Shown: positions 36,492 through 46,700, numbered from the stretch's first letter. The stretch is 64,000 nt of DNA from Mucilaginibacter phyllosphaerae (GCF_004378255.1 NZ_SNQG01000004.1:372001-436000); one strand, 5' to 3'. Translations and numbers: made by a program. The notes: generated from the sequence alone by a model not told the origin.

Positions 36492-37252
36492 TGGCATTCG
36501 AGAAAGTAATAAGCGTTGATGTACTGCATAATTATTTTGATGATGCCGCTGTGCCCGGGCTATATTTTAAGCCGACTATGGAGTGCGAACGCATGTTGAG
36601 AAACTACAGGCTGCTGTTAAAAAACAACAACCAGTTTAGTATTTTACGTAACAGCGATGATGCTATACCCGAATTTAAACCCAACGCAGGCCTTTCTTTC
36701 GACTTTTTTATTTATACGCCGGATAATACGTTTTTTAAATATACCGGCTTGGCAGCAAAGGGTGCCGATGAATTGTATGTTTACAGTAACCAGGCCGACG
36801 CGGCTGTTTTAAGCCAGTCGGTTGTACCAAAAGCGCAGTTCAATCATGCATCTCATCCCAATTTTTTAGGCGTATTGCAATTGTACTTTAGTTTTTCGGG
36901 GGCCAGATCCCTGCAATTAAAGTTTCAAACCAAAAAGCTTAAATGGAAATACTACATTCTGAGTGGTACAACACTTACCGAGCCGGTGGTAGAAGGCAGC
37001 CTGTGCGGCATAACCTTTAAAAAACAAACAGTAAAGCAAACTGCGGCCGATGCTGTAAGCCGTAAGTTATCGGTGGGTTTCCCGGATGCTCTTATATCGG
37101 TTTTTGAATCGTCAGAAGAGATCCCGCTGAACAATGCCGGCAAAAAAAATATCCGCTTAAAAAACAATTCGGATAGCCGTATCATGATCAGCCATTTGCC
37201 CAACCCGGGGCTTAACGAAAACGGCGTAAAAATTATTAATTTGTTAAATTAG
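36491..37252 (+). CDS. Unassigned eCIS-operon protein (253 aa)
   Basis: No family recognised. The protein is soluble, beta-rich in the middle (YFKPTMECERMLRNYRLLLKNNNQFSILRNSDD, LSFDFFIYTPDNTFFKYTGL) and has no signal peptide. It overlaps the cap gene by 1 base and is 44 bases before the sheath gene, so it belongs to the structural operon. A role at the cap end, in sheath assembly, or as a secondary structural protein is possible. Codon use looks like its neighbours. Confidence 0.7.
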   Translation: MAFEKVISVDVLHNYFDDAAVPGLYFKPTMECERMLRNYRLLLKNNNQFSILRNSDDAIPEFKPNAGLSFDFFIYTPDNTFFKYTGLAAKGADELYVYSNQADAAVLSQSVVPKAQFNHASHPNFLGVLQLYFSFSGARSLQLKFQTKKLKWKYYILSGTTLTEPVVEGSLCGITFKKQTVKQTAADAVSRKLSVGFPDALISVFESSEEIPLNNAGKKNIRLKNNSDSRIMISHLPNPGLNENGVKIINLLN

Positions 37253-37296
37253 ATACCAATTTTAAATAAAAAACTAAACCCTTACCCTGAAAAAAT

Positions 37297-38658
37297 ATGG
37301 CAACAAGCTATTCTACACCCGGTGTTTATGTTGAAGAGGTTTCAACACTGCCACCATCCATCGTGCAAGCCTCAACGGCTATCCCGGTATTTTTGGGTTA
37401 CACCCAGTTAACCGCTTACAATGGCCGCGAGCTTAAAAATGTTCCTACCCGTATTAGCAGTATGCTGGAGTATAAGCAGTATTTTGGCGGTCCTGCGCCT
37501 GCTAAAGTTACGGTAGAAAGCAAAAAGACCGACGAAATCACAAAGCCTGTAGTGAAGTTAGAACCTTCTGCCCACAAAATGTATTATGCGCTGGAATTGT
37601 TTTTTAGGAATGGGGGCAGTAATTGCTATGTTTTATCATTAGGTACTTATGCAACCGCCAAAATAGCTAAAGACTTTACTGACGGCCTGGTAGTTTTGGC
37701 AAAAGAAGAAGAGCCTACGCTTATTGTGCTTTCAGAAGCAGCTTCGCTTGGCAGTGCTATTTATTACCCTATATGTAATGAAGCGCTTAAACACTGTACC
37801 TTGTTTAAAAACCGCTTTTGCATTATAGATGTGCTTGATAACGACAGGAATGCCACCATTTTGGGTGCTACGTTCAGGGCAGCTGTTGCCGGTAACCTAA
37901 AATACGGGGCGGCCTATTACCCGGCTCTTAAAACATCCCTCAGTTACATTATAGAGGATGCTGATGTGAAAATCACTCAGGCAGACAAAACTGAAAAAAC
38001 GCTGTTGAGCATCAAAGAATCGGATACAGCGTTTTACAATGCCGTAAAATTAGAATTGAGTAACCCGCAATTTAATGTTGAATTGCCGCCGTCGCCGGCT
38101 GTAGCAGGTGTTTACGCTACTGTTGATGCCGAACGCGGTGTTTGGAAAGCGCCTGCAAACGTTAGTTTAAATGCCGTTATCGGCCCGGTAGTTAAAATCA
38201 CCGCTGCCGAGCAGGAAGGCCTGAATATTGATAGTACCGGCGGTAAATCTATCAACGCCATACGTAGCTTTACGGGCAGGGGCACACTGGTTTGGGGCGC
38301 CCGCACACTGGCCGGTAACGATAACGAGTGGCGGTATGTTTCGGTACGCAGGCTGTTTAACATGATCGAGGAATCGGCGGCAAAGGCTACCTTCTTTGCG
38401 GTTTTTGAGCCTAATGATGCCACAACATGGCTAAAGGTTAAAAGTATGATAGAAAGCTTTTTATACGGTTTATGGCAGCAGGGCGCCCTGGCAGGTTCTA
38501 CAGCCAAGGCATCGTACTTTGTTAAAGTGGGCCTTGGCGCTACCATGACCAATCAGGATATCCTGGAAGGTAAAATGATTATTGAGATTGGCATTGCGGC
38601 AGTAAGGCCTGCTGAATTTATCATTCTGCGGTTTTCTCACAAATTACAGGAAGCTTAA
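37297..38658 (+). CDS. eCIS contractile sheath protein
   Basis: The 453-residue protein begins with the tail sheath signature MATSYSTPGVYVEEVSTLPPS, VxTAIPVFLGYT, and ends with the C-terminal sheath handshake region (RSFTGRGTLVWGARTL...EWRYVSVRRLFNMIEES, then ILEGKMIIEIGIAAVRPAEFIILRF). It forms the contracting outer sheath around the tube. Only one sheath gene is present, whereas Afp and PVC carry three paralogues; single-sheath loci are common in Bacteroidota eCIS. The next gene, 39 bases on, is the main tube protein. Confidence 0.95.
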   Translation: MATSYSTPGVYVEEVSTLPPSIVQASTAIPVFLGYTQLTAYNGRELKNVPTRISSMLEYKQYFGGPAPAKVTVESKKTDEITKPVVKLEPSAHKMYYALELFFRNGGSNCYVLSLGTYATAKIAKDFTDGLVVLAKEEEPTLIVLSEAASLGSAIYYPICNEALKHCTLFKNRFCIIDVLDNDRNATILGATFRAAVAGNLKYGAAYYPALKTSLSYIIEDADVKITQADKTEKTLLSIKESDTAFYNAVKLELSNPQFNVELPPSPAVAGVYATVDAERGVWKAPANVSLNAVIGPVVKITAAEQEGLNIDSTGGKSINAIRSFTGRGTLVWGARTLAGNDNEWRYVSVRRLFNMIEESAAKATFFAVFEPNDATTWLKVKSMIESFLYGLWQQGALAGSTAKASYFVKVGLGATMTNQDILEGKMIIEIGIAAVRPAEFIILRFSHKLQEA

Positions 38659-38697
38659 TCGTTCACTTTAATCATTACCATCTAAATTTTATCAATT

Positions 38698-39171
38698 ATG
38701 GCTTTATCTAAAGATCAAATAACAACAAATTACCCTTTACCGGTTTATAATTATAAAGTAGATATCGGCCCGGATACCATCGCTTTCTCGGAAGTGTCGG
38801 GCCTGGAGATCTCGTACGATACCATTACTTACAAAGAGAGCCAGGTGGCCTCGGGCATTGCCGGCCCTAATGTAATGTATATGCCCGGCGCCAAAAAACC
38901 GCTTAACATTACGCTTAAAAAGGGTTATGTTAAGGGTAAAAGTATGCCGCTGTTATACAACTGGCTTAATGCAACGCAGTTAAACCGTACAGAAAAAAAA
39001 GATATTACCGTGCACCTTTGCGATGAGAACGGCGAATCTGTAGTGCGCTGGAAAGTGATGGATGCTTTTCCCGTAAAATTGTCGGCGCCATCATTTAACG
39101 CCAGTTCTAACGAAATAGCAATAGAATCGATAGAGTTGATGGCCAGTGGGCTTGAAATGAACGAAGAATAG
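38698..39171 (+). CDS. eCIS inner tube protein 1 (T4 gp19-like)
   Basis: The 157-residue protein is of the phage tail tube / gp19 family: YPLPVYNYKVDIG, IAFSEVSGLEISYDTITYKES, MYMPGAKKPLNITLKKGYVKG, DITVHLCDENGESVVRWKVMDAFPVKL, and the closing SNEIAIESIELMASGLEM. It probably forms the main inner tube that holds cargo. Two more tube paralogues follow at once, an arrangement like Afp1/Afp5/Afp6. It is slightly longer than the second copy because of an insert in the central loop. Confidence 0.92.
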   Translation: MALSKDQITTNYPLPVYNYKVDIGPDTIAFSEVSGLEISYDTITYKESQVASGIAGPNVMYMPGAKKPLNITLKKGYVKGKSMPLLYNWLNATQLNRTEKKDITVHLCDENGESVVRWKVMDAFPVKLSAPSFNASSNEIAIESIELMASGLEMNEE

Positions 39172-39200
39172 ATGATGTTAAATGTTATATCTGTTTTTCA

Positions 39201-39632
39201 ATGAGTTCAGCTAAAACGGTTTATGCCTTACCATCTTATAACTATAAGGTTTCTGTAGGTGCGCAAACGATGTCGTTCTCGGAAGTTTCGGGATTGAGCA
39301 TCAGCTACGAAAAAGTGGTTTATAAAGACGGATTGAGCCATTTATTTGGTACAACCATTGTGCGCGCGCAAAAAAACCAGCCTGTAGTTACCCTGAAGCG
39401 TGGAATGGCAGGCAATCGCCGCGAACTGTACGCCTGGCTGCAAAGTAAATTGTACAACGATGTTTTTGTTGACCTGTGCGATGAAAATGGCCTTGCGGTT
39501 ATTCGCTGGAAACTGAGCAAGGCATTGCCCTTAAAAATTGATGCCCCCGGCTTTAACGCCCAAAGCAACGAAATTGCCATTGAAAGCATTGAACTGATTG
39601 TACAAGACCTGAATATCGAATACCTATCATGA
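39201..39632 (+). CDS. eCIS tube protein 2
   Basis: The 143-residue paralogue of the preceding tube protein keeps all family marks (LPSYNYKVSVG, MSFSEVSGLSISYEKVVYKDG, VTLKRGMAGNRRELYAWLQS, VDLCDENGLAVIRWKLSKALPLKI, SNEIAIESIELIVQDL). Such second copies form baseplate-proximal tube rings (Afp5-like). It ends in an ATGA overlap of 4 bases with the third tube gene, indicating coupled translation. Confidence 0.9.
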   Translation: MSSAKTVYALPSYNYKVSVGAQTMSFSEVSGLSISYEKVVYKDGLSHLFGTTIVRAQKNQPVVTLKRGMAGNRRELYAWLQSKLYNDVFVDLCDENGLAVIRWKLSKALPLKIDAPGFNAQSNEIAIESIELIVQDLNIEYLS

Positions 39633-40093
39633 ACATCAACCTGTTAGAGCCCGACCTGTTGCTGACCCACCGCTTTGGTGTGTTTTTTTTTCAGGCCGGG
39701 GTGCTGCCCAATATGCTGGATATCCGGTTTCAGAAAGTATCCGGACTGCAAGCCGATATAAATATGGACAGTATTAACGAAGGCGGCCAAAACCTGTACA
39801 CGCACCGCATACCCACAGGTGCAAGCTACAGTAACCTGGTGCTGGAACGCGGACTGCTCTCGCGCTCGCTGCTCAACAGATCTTTTCAGGATGCTTTTTC
39901 CGAATTCAGGTTTTCTCCGTCAAACGTGTTGGTTACGGTATTTAATGATGAAAATAAGCCTGCATCGGGCTGGTTATTTTTAAAGGCATACCCCGTTAAA
40001 TGGTCGTTTTCTAATCTTGATGCCAGCGCCAACGAGGTAGTAATAGAAACTATGGAACTGGCTTATACCAGTTTCCAAACCATAAGTGTATAA
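39629..40093 (+). CDS. eCIS tube initiator protein 3 (Afp5/Afp6-like)
   Basis: The 154-residue tube-fold protein has a more diverged N-terminus (LLTHRFGVFFFQAGVLPNMLDIRFQKVSGLQAD) and lacks the FSEVSGL form, but keeps LVLERGLLSRS, VFNDENKPASGWLFLKAYPVKWSFS and NEVVIETMELAYTSFQ. The diverged copy next to the LysM hub gene suits the role of the ring that joins the tube to the spike/hub. Start is within the stop of the preceding gene. Confidence 0.88.
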   Translation: MNINLLEPDLLLTHRFGVFFFQAGVLPNMLDIRFQKVSGLQADINMDSINEGGQNLYTHRIPTGASYSNLVLERGLLSRSLLNRSFQDAFSEFRFSPSNVLVTVFNDENKPASGWLFLKAYPVKWSFSNLDASANEVVIETMELAYTSFQTISV

Positions 40094-40099
40094 ATTATT

Positions 40100-40270
40100 A
40101 TGGCTGTAGAAATAAGGGAACTGGTAATAAAGGCAACCGTCATCCAGGATGAAAACGGGCATACATCTTCAAAACCGGTAAAAGGGCCAGACCCGATAGA
40201 CCGTGCGCTGCTGATCCGCGAATGTGTAAAAGAGGTGATCAGCATCATCGAAAATAATAAACACCGGTAA
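40100..40270 (+). CDS. DUF5908 small eCIS protein (56 aa)
   Basis: A short ORF starts with ATG at 40100 and ends TAA at 40270, 6 bases after the third tube gene and 1 base before the LysM gene. The product reads MAVEIRELVIKATV..., then a short Pro/Gly linker and an amphipathic helix RALLIRECVKEVISIIE. This matches the DUF5908 family, small proteins found in Bacteroidota contractile-system loci at this same place between tube and hub genes. Function is not known to me; an assembly or tube-hub adaptor role is possible. Confidence 0.85.
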   Translation: MAVEIRELVIKATVIQDENGHTSSKPVKGPDPIDRALLIRECVKEVISIIENNKHR

Positions 40271-40271
40271 C

Positions 40272-40967
40272 ATGGCATTGATTAGCCTCAACAAACTCGA
40301 AAAGTTAAAGATCAAAGTGTACCGCACCGAAGAAAGGAACGGTATGCCCTTTGATACTTTTGAAGCCATGTTTAACCCCGAATCCTACTCCTTATCCTAC
40401 GAAAACGTATATAGCAAGGAGCAGGGCATCAATTCGAGTGGTAACGTGGCCAGGTACTCTTTAACCAAGCCTTCAGAAATTTCGCTGAAACTGATCTTAG
40501 ACGGAACCGGCGTATCTGATTATGCGGTGATGGTAAAAAAGGCCGATCTGGACGTTTCTAAAAGGGTAAAAAGATTTATGGAGTTAACCGCCTATATGGA
40601 CGGTAATATCCATCAGCCTAAATTTTTAAAAGTAGAATGGGGTACGCTTATCTTTAAATGCAGGCTGCAGAGTGTGGATATTACCTACACTTTATTTGAT
40701 AAGGGCGGCAGGCCGTTGCGCGCCGAATTAAGTACCGTTTTTGTGGGCGACCTGGAGGAAAAAGAACGCCTCAAGAAAGAAAACAAAAGCTCGCCCGACC
40801 TTACCCATAAACGCATTGTTAAAACGCATGACACCTTGCCTTTACTGTGCAAAGAAATTTACGGGTCAGAAACCTATTACCTGCAGGTGGCCAGGGCTAA
40901 TAAACTAAACAATTTCAGAGATCTTACCCCCGGGCAGGAACTTTATTTCCCACCGGTAAAAAATTAA
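40272..40967 (+). CDS. eCIS LysM hub/adaptor protein (Afp7-like)
   Basis: The 231-residue protein has the CIS tube-like N-terminal domain (EAMFNPESYSLSYENVYSKEQGINSSG, EISLKLILDGTGV) and a C-terminal LysM domain (HKRIVKTHDTLPLLCKEIYGSETYYLQVARANKLNNFRDLTPGQELYFPP). It matches Afp7/Pvc7 and T4 gp53-like hub adaptors: LysM here serves baseplate assembly rather than peptidoglycan binding in the usual sense. It lies directly before the spike gene (1-base gap), as in characterised systems. Confidence 0.9.
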   Translation: MALISLNKLEKLKIKVYRTEERNGMPFDTFEAMFNPESYSLSYENVYSKEQGINSSGNVARYSLTKPSEISLKLILDGTGVSDYAVMVKKADLDVSKRVKRFMELTAYMDGNIHQPKFLKVEWGTLIFKCRLQSVDITYTLFDKGGRPLRAELSTVFVGDLEEKERLKKENKSSPDLTHKRIVKTHDTLPLLCKEIYGSETYYLQVARANKLNNFRDLTPGQELYFPPVKN

Positions 40968-40968
40968 T

Positions 40969-42642
40969 ATGCCCTATTCATCAACTAAAACGGATATTGT
41001 TAATGTAACTGTTACAAGCGGTGGCACAGAAATGCCCTTGGGTTATGGTTTGCTTAGTGTTGATGTGATACAAGATATCAACCGGATCTCTTATGCCTCG
41101 CTTACGTTAACCGACGGAGATTTTGCCTCAAAAGAATACCGGATCAGTGATTCTGACTTTTTTGACCCCGGTAACAGTATTACCATTACTATAAATTATA
41201 GCGGCGAATCATCTGGCAAGCGTGCGGTATTTACGGGGATCATTATTAAATATTCGTTAAAAAAAACTATTTCGGGCTGCATACTAAGTGTTGATATAAG
41301 TGATGCGGCCGTTAAGATGACCACCCAGCGTAAAAGCAGCATCTTTAACAAAATTACAGACAGCGACCTGATAGGCACCCTGATAGGCAGTTATAAAGGG
41401 GTAAGTGCAGGGGCAATAACCACTACCGCGGCCATACACGAGCGAATTGTACAATATTATACTTCTGACTGGGATATGCTATTAAGCCGTGCGGAAGTTA
41501 ACGGCTTGCTTGTTGCTGCCGTAAACGGTGTGGTTTCTGCTGTAAAGCCATCTTTCGGGGCAGCTGCAATGTCTTTTGAGATTGGTAAGGACACGGTTTA
41601 TGATTTTGATCTGCAGGCAGATGCACGCCATCAATATGCTGCAGTAACAACCCGTACATGGGATTTGGATACACAGCAAATAAGCGAATTAACATCTGAT
41701 ACGCGTTTTACTCTTAAGCAGGGGGTGCTTAAATCAAGCAACCTGGCCGCTGCCATGGGAAACTCTGATGATAGGATGGTATCCGTTATCCCGGTTAACG
41801 CACAGGAAGCAAGTGCCTGGGCAGACGCCCGTATGGTTAAAACCAGGCTATCTATGCTAAAAGGCAGTTTTAGCGTGGCGGGGGTAGGCGGTTTAAAACT
41901 TGGCGACAACATTGAATTAAAGGGCGCGGGCAATAAGTTTTCTGGTGAAAACATTGTAACCGGGCTTAAGCATCATATATCCGGTGGCAACTGGGTCACT
42001 ACAATCCAGTTCGGCCTTTCGGCAGATTGGTTTTCGTCGGCCGTTAAACTTACCGATACTAAAGCTGCCGGGCTGTTGCCGGGCATCAATGGTTTACAGG
42101 TAGGCATTGTAGAAACATCAAACGGCGACCCGGAAAACCAATCGCGTGTAAAAGTAAGGATGCCGGCAATGGATAATAACGAAAATGCGATTTGGGCAAG
42201 GCTTACAACATTAGATGGCGGCTATAACAGGGGCATTTTTTTTTGGCCCGAGCCGGGTGATGAGGTAATACTTGGTTTTATTAATGACGATCCGCGTAAT
42301 CCTGTCATTTTGGGGTCGGTTTATGGCCCCAAAAATCAACCTGTAGTAGCCCAAACCGAAGCAAATGGCCAAAAGGGCATCGTTACCAAGTCGGGGATGA
42401 AACTGCTGTTTGACGATGAAAATAAAACGCTCCGGATCCAAACATCCGATAATAATAAAATACTGATCGATGAGGATAGTAAACAGATCGAGATGAATGA
42501 TGCGAATGGTAACAGCCTGACGTTAAGCAACGCAGGAATTGTAATGAAAAGCGCAAAAAATGTTATGATAAAAGCCCAGGGCGATATTGATATACAGGGC
42601 AAAGGCATTAAAATTAAAGGTTCAACAATAGATTTAATATAA
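40969..42642 (+). CDS. eCIS central spike protein (VgrG / Afp8-like)
   Basis: The 557-residue protein has a gp27-like hub domain (residues 1 to about 365), then a gp5 OB-fold (about 375-470: VGIVETSNGDPENQSRVKVRMP, WARLTTLDGGYNRGIFFWPEPGDEVILGF, NPVILGSVYG), then a C-terminal stretch of short repeated strands (KILIDEDSKQIEMNDANGNSLTLSNAGIVMKS, IKAQGDIDIQGKGIKIKGSTIDL) forming the beta-helical needle. It makes the trimeric spike under the tube. No lysozyme domain or extra effector domain is fused. The PAAR-like tip gene follows two genes later. Confidence 0.93.
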   Translation: MPYSSTKTDIVNVTVTSGGTEMPLGYGLLSVDVIQDINRISYASLTLTDGDFASKEYRISDSDFFDPGNSITITINYSGESSGKRAVFTGIIIKYSLKKTISGCILSVDISDAAVKMTTQRKSSIFNKITDSDLIGTLIGSYKGVSAGAITTTAAIHERIVQYYTSDWDMLLSRAEVNGLLVAAVNGVVSAVKPSFGAAAMSFEIGKDTVYDFDLQADARHQYAAVTTRTWDLDTQQISELTSDTRFTLKQGVLKSSNLAAAMGNSDDRMVSVIPVNAQEASAWADARMVKTRLSMLKGSFSVAGVGGLKLGDNIELKGAGNKFSGENIVTGLKHHISGGNWVTTIQFGLSADWFSSAVKLTDTKAAGLLPGINGLQVGIVETSNGDPENQSRVKVRMPAMDNNENAIWARLTTLDGGYNRGIFFWPEPGDEVILGFINDDPRNPVILGSVYGPKNQPVVAQTEANGQKGIVTKSGMKLLFDDENKTLRIQTSDNNKILIDEDSKQIEMNDANGNSLTLSNAGIVMKSAKNVMIKAQGDIDIQGKGIKIKGSTIDLI

Positions 42643-42650
42643 CCAGCGTA

Positions 42651-42836
42651 ATGAACGAGATCACATTAACACTTCAGTTAGATGAAGTGAACAAGATTCT
42701 GGAGGCTTTAGGGCATCAGCCCTATATTACAGTTTTTGAACTGGTGAAAAGCATCCGGCAACAAGCTAAAGAGCAAATAGAAAAGGCAAGTGCGGCAGCA
42801 AATCATAACGAAGCAAATGGGGATAATGGAAAATAA
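42651..42836 (+). CDS. Small conserved eCIS-locus protein (61 aa)
   Basis: The 61-residue product (ITLTLQLDEVNKILEALGHQPYITVFELVKSIRQQAKEQIEKA) is of a type often seen as a small protein in phage and phage-like loci: a helical hairpin centred on EVNKILEALG.xPY. It starts 8 bases after the spike gene and overlaps the gp25 gene by 11 bases, so it is translated as part of the operon. Role unknown; an assembly factor for spike or baseplate is possible. Confidence 0.7.
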   Translation: MNEITLTLQLDEVNKILEALGHQPYITVFELVKSIRQQAKEQIEKASAAANHNEANGDNGK

Positions 42837-43233
42837 CGAAGCATTTTTAGGCAGGGGGTGGGGCTTTCCGCCGCAGTTTTTTTCTGGCGGCGCCCGTGTG
42901 GAAATGGTTTCTGCTGAGGTGGATATTCAGCAAAGTTTATACATTTTATTAACCACAGCCATAAAGGAACGGGTAATGTTCCCTGATTATGGGTGCGATC
43001 TATCCAACTACGTTTTTGAAGAGATTGGGCAAAGCCTGATCAATGCCATTGAAGGCAGCATATTTGATGCCATATTAAAAAATGAGGCCCGTGTAAAAAC
43101 CGAGAACATTCATATTGAAAGGGCTGTAGATGAAACCGGGATATTGCTGATAGGAATTGAATATACCATTATGGCAACCAATAACCGCTACAATATGGTG
43201 TATCCTTTTTATATAAACGAAGCCACAAGATGA
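42826..43233 (+). CDS. eCIS baseplate wedge protein, GPW/gp25 family (Afp9-like)
   Basis: The 135-residue protein has the gp25 signature: FLGRGWGFPPQF, VSAEVDIQQSLYILLTTAIKERVMFPDYGCDLSNYVFEE, and the ending IEYTIMATNNRYNMVYPFY. gp25 proteins connect the baseplate to the first sheath ring and carry the EPR-type motif; here the loop reads FPDYGCDL. The frame is open further upstream to 42790, but ATG 42826 is chosen since it begins just before the domain. It overlaps the small upstream gene by 11 bases. Confidence 0.92.
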   Translation: MENNEAFLGRGWGFPPQFFSGGARVEMVSAEVDIQQSLYILLTTAIKERVMFPDYGCDLSNYVFEEIGQSLINAIEGSIFDAILKNEARVKTENIHIERAVDETGILLIGIEYTIMATNNRYNMVYPFYINEATR

Positions 43234-43257
43234 ACGTACCCGGATTAAACAATTACT

Positions 43258-43692
43258 ATGCTTGATACCATACTTGCAGACGGCGACCAGGCTATTTTTA
43301 CCCCTGCTTTTGGAGTGGCGATAGTAATTGTGCAGCCGGGTAAGCTAACCGGTACCGGTAAAGGTACCGTAAACGGAAAAAAGATCTGCATTCAAGGTGA
43401 TGAGAAGAACTTGGCAGTACCGGGATGTATGTATATCGCGCCTCCGTTTGTTATACCGGGTACAGGCACCCTTAAAATAGCTGCGTTAGCGAACGATCAG
43501 GTTGCAAAAACAGTAACGGACTCCGGAAAGGCAGTTATATTGAAGGGAAGCATGTTTACCGCAAAGTTTGAGGTGCAAAGCCCCGCTAAAGACCCCAGTA
43601 TCCCCACAGCGCCGCCTAAGCCAGATGTGATGAGCGAATACACCGGTTTTGGCAGCTTTGTAAGTTTTAATGTTAAAGCGAATGCAGATTAG
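43258..43692 (+). CDS. PAAR-like spike tip protein (Afp10-like)
   Basis: The 144-residue protein has PAAR-like character: GDQAIFTPAFGVAIVIVQPGKLTGTGKGTVNGKKICIQGDE, then MYIAPPFVIPGTGTLKIAALA and a Pro-rich segment (PTAPPKPDVM). Length and place between gp25 and baseplate J match Afp10, which sharpens the spike. The classical PAAR metal-site histidines are not evident, so metal binding at the tip is uncertain. It lies 24 bases after gp25 and 15 before the large baseplate gene. Confidence 0.8.
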   Translation: MLDTILADGDQAIFTPAFGVAIVIVQPGKLTGTGKGTVNGKKICIQGDEKNLAVPGCMYIAPPFVIPGTGTLKIAALANDQVAKTVTDSGKAVILKGSMFTAKFEVQSPAKDPSIPTAPPKPDVMSEYTGFGSFVSFNVKANAD

Positions 43693-43707
43693 ATTAAGCA
43701 CCAGTAA

Positions 43708-46700
43708 ATGATCAACGAATTAAAGCCCCAAAAACTTGTTTACCGGGATGGTATAAGCCAGGCACAACGGTTGGTAGCCGAGCTGGATCCGGATTATATT
43801 CGTGTGGAAGAGCGCAGCCTGGCCGACTTTGTAAAGTTTGCCAATGATTTTGCAGCGTACCTTAAATTCTTCAACTCAGAAAACGAAGCAGCGGGCAACT
43901 GGGGGGCATTTTTAAGCGGCGGGTTCGAGTATGGTTCACCAGATCAGCTTAACTGGCTTTCCGGCTTGATAGCTTACGCCGAAAACGGGCATGAATCTGC
44001 CGGGTACGCCAACCATGCAGATCAGTTTGCTAACCCGCATATTGTGCTGTTTATCACCTTTTTAAAGCTGTTGGGTAACATAAAGGTACAGCTTAACCAG
44101 TTCACCAAACAGCATCTCGACCTGTATTATTATCAGTTGTTAGGGCTCGATCAAAAGAAGCCTATCCCGGATGTGGTTAACTTTATTGTGCAGCTAACCA
44201 ACGAGGTAGACGAATTAGTGCTTAAAAAAGGCACACAGGTAACCGCCGGCAAAGACAATTTGGGTAAAGACCGTGTGTATAACATCCAGAAAGACACGCT
44301 GATAACCAAGGCTGCCGTAGCCGGGATCAAATCATTGTATGCTGATAAGCGCCCGGTATATCTTGCAGATAAGTGGGACGAGAAAAATAAGCTGCGATCT
44401 GTAAAAGAAATGATGAGCATGGCACTCGGATATGACACGTTCGACCCGGATCAGTTTCTGGATGCCGATAAAAAAACAGATAAAGATTTAGTAAGCCGTA
44501 CCGCACTAAAATATCAGTTATCAGACGACCATTTAACGGCCATAATTGACCTTTTTTCGACCCCGAAAAGCATCTTAAACGGTAATTATGTGGTAACGGC
44601 GCTTACAACGGCTTACCGGCGGCTGCAAATTAAAAATAAACAAAAACAGGCAGCAGGTTTGTTTGCATTTATTGAACTTTTGCTGGCTGATGCCGACGGC
44701 CGTTTGCCAAATTTTAACGGCCAGGCGGTTGACGAAAATATTTTTCTGCAAATTAATAAGGCGCTGCTTGATAAGGCCGATACCCTGCGGGGCCCAGCAC
44801 TGTTATATGCCACCAAAGAACTTTTATTATCCGTAGCTGATTTTAGCACCCTTGCCGCATACGTGCAGAAACGCGAACTTGATGAGCGCGACTGGGCGCA
44901 GGTATATGCCCTGTTAGATGTTGTTTTACAGAAAAAAGGGATCGCTGCTGTTGTGCCGCCGGATACGGAGTGGCTGGACATGGCAAAAGAAGACGACCTG
45001 AAAGCTGCCATTATGCAGGGCGAAACAGGCCATGCCCGCGCTTTTGGGCGGGTTAGCGCCGGCAACACTTTGTACCCGGCAATAGGCCTGGCCATCGCTT
45101 CACCTAAATTTGTATTGAATGACGGTAAGCGGGTAATAGATATTTACCTGTCATGCACGCAAATAAATGGGCTGGAAAAAGCCCGGCTGCAGCAGGAGTT
45201 AAACAGCAAGGCAAAAAAAATGCCCCCTTTCCGTATGATGCTGAGTGCAGACGGCGGGTGGAAAGAAATTGCAGTGAACGAGCTGTCGTTTGATGATTTT
45301 ATACGTACAGGCAATAGTACGGCACTTCCCGGTCTGTCTTTCAGTAACGGTAAAATTAGTTGCGCAAGTGCACAGTTCGCCAAAGCAGATGTGGGCAACT
45401 ACGTGGTTGACGCCGGCGGGCAGGTGTACCTGATAGAGGGTTACATCGATCAGAAAAATGTAGAGGTTACGCTTAAAGCTACCGTAGCCGCCGCGGCAAA
45501 CAACCAAAAATACGCCGCAAATGATGTTTACCTGAATGCGCTCCGCATCCGCTTAAATATGGATGAAGAAGTTACTACGGTTACAGATGTGCCGGTGTTG
45601 CCTAAAGGCTTACTGAAAGAATATGGCGGGCAGCCCATGCTGGCTATGGTGCTTAACAACAGCGGCGGCAAGCAAAACCCGGCATATATTAGCTGGTACC
45701 AGTTGCTGCACCAGTTGGTTATCCAAAAAATACGGGTAGATATTGCCGTTACAGGCATCAGGGCGTTAACCTTGCAAAATGATTTTTCGGTACTGAGCCC
45801 TAAAAAGCCATTCGAGCCTTTTGGTACGGTGCCGCAGGTGGGTAACCGCTTCTATTTTTCGCACAGCCAGCTGGCGGGCAAGGCCATTGATGCCTTAACC
45901 TTAGATTTTGAGTGGCTAAACGCCCCGCAGGATTTTAAGGCTTACTATGCCAATTATCGTAAAGTGGCGGATGAAGAGATCAACAACTCCAATAAGCCCA
46001 TCACCGGGAATGAACATTTTTTAGGCAAGCTGGAGCTGATAGATAACGAAGATGCAACCCCGCTTGGCAACATTAAGCTTTTTGCCAGGAATGCGCCGGT
46101 TAGCATCCGCGGAAGTTTTGAGGATATCCCCGTTGATAAATTAAATACCGGCGAAGATGTTGTTAACTGGAAGCGGTATTTTAGCCTGGAGCTTTTAACA
46201 GATTTTAACCACGCAGCCTATACCGCTTTGTTAACCAAACAAGCGCTGGCGTATGATGATAAGGCAATCAGAGCCTATACATTAAATGCGCCCTACGTAC
46301 CTAAAATAAAGCAATTAACGGCGGGCTACACCACATCCTTTGAGATACTGCCCGGCAAGCCCGATGATTCCGCCCGTTTAATAGGCATCGAAGCATTTGG
46401 TTACAGGGAGTTAAGCCCCGGTAATGCAGGCGGGATGCGTTTGGTGCCCTTATTTGCCCATGCCGGCGAGTTGTTTATCGGCCTGAAGGGTTTGGGCAGG
46501 CAGCAGCAGTTATCGCTGTTGTTTCAGCTGGCCGGGGGCACTGCCAACCCCGAATTGCCATCGCCGGTAATTACCTGGAGCTATCTTAAAAATGAGAACT
46601 GGATCGCTTTGCCGGCATCTGCTGTAGTAAGCGATACGACCAACGGCCTGGCCAATACCGGCCTGGTAGAAATAAACATACCCGGCGATATCAGCAATAC

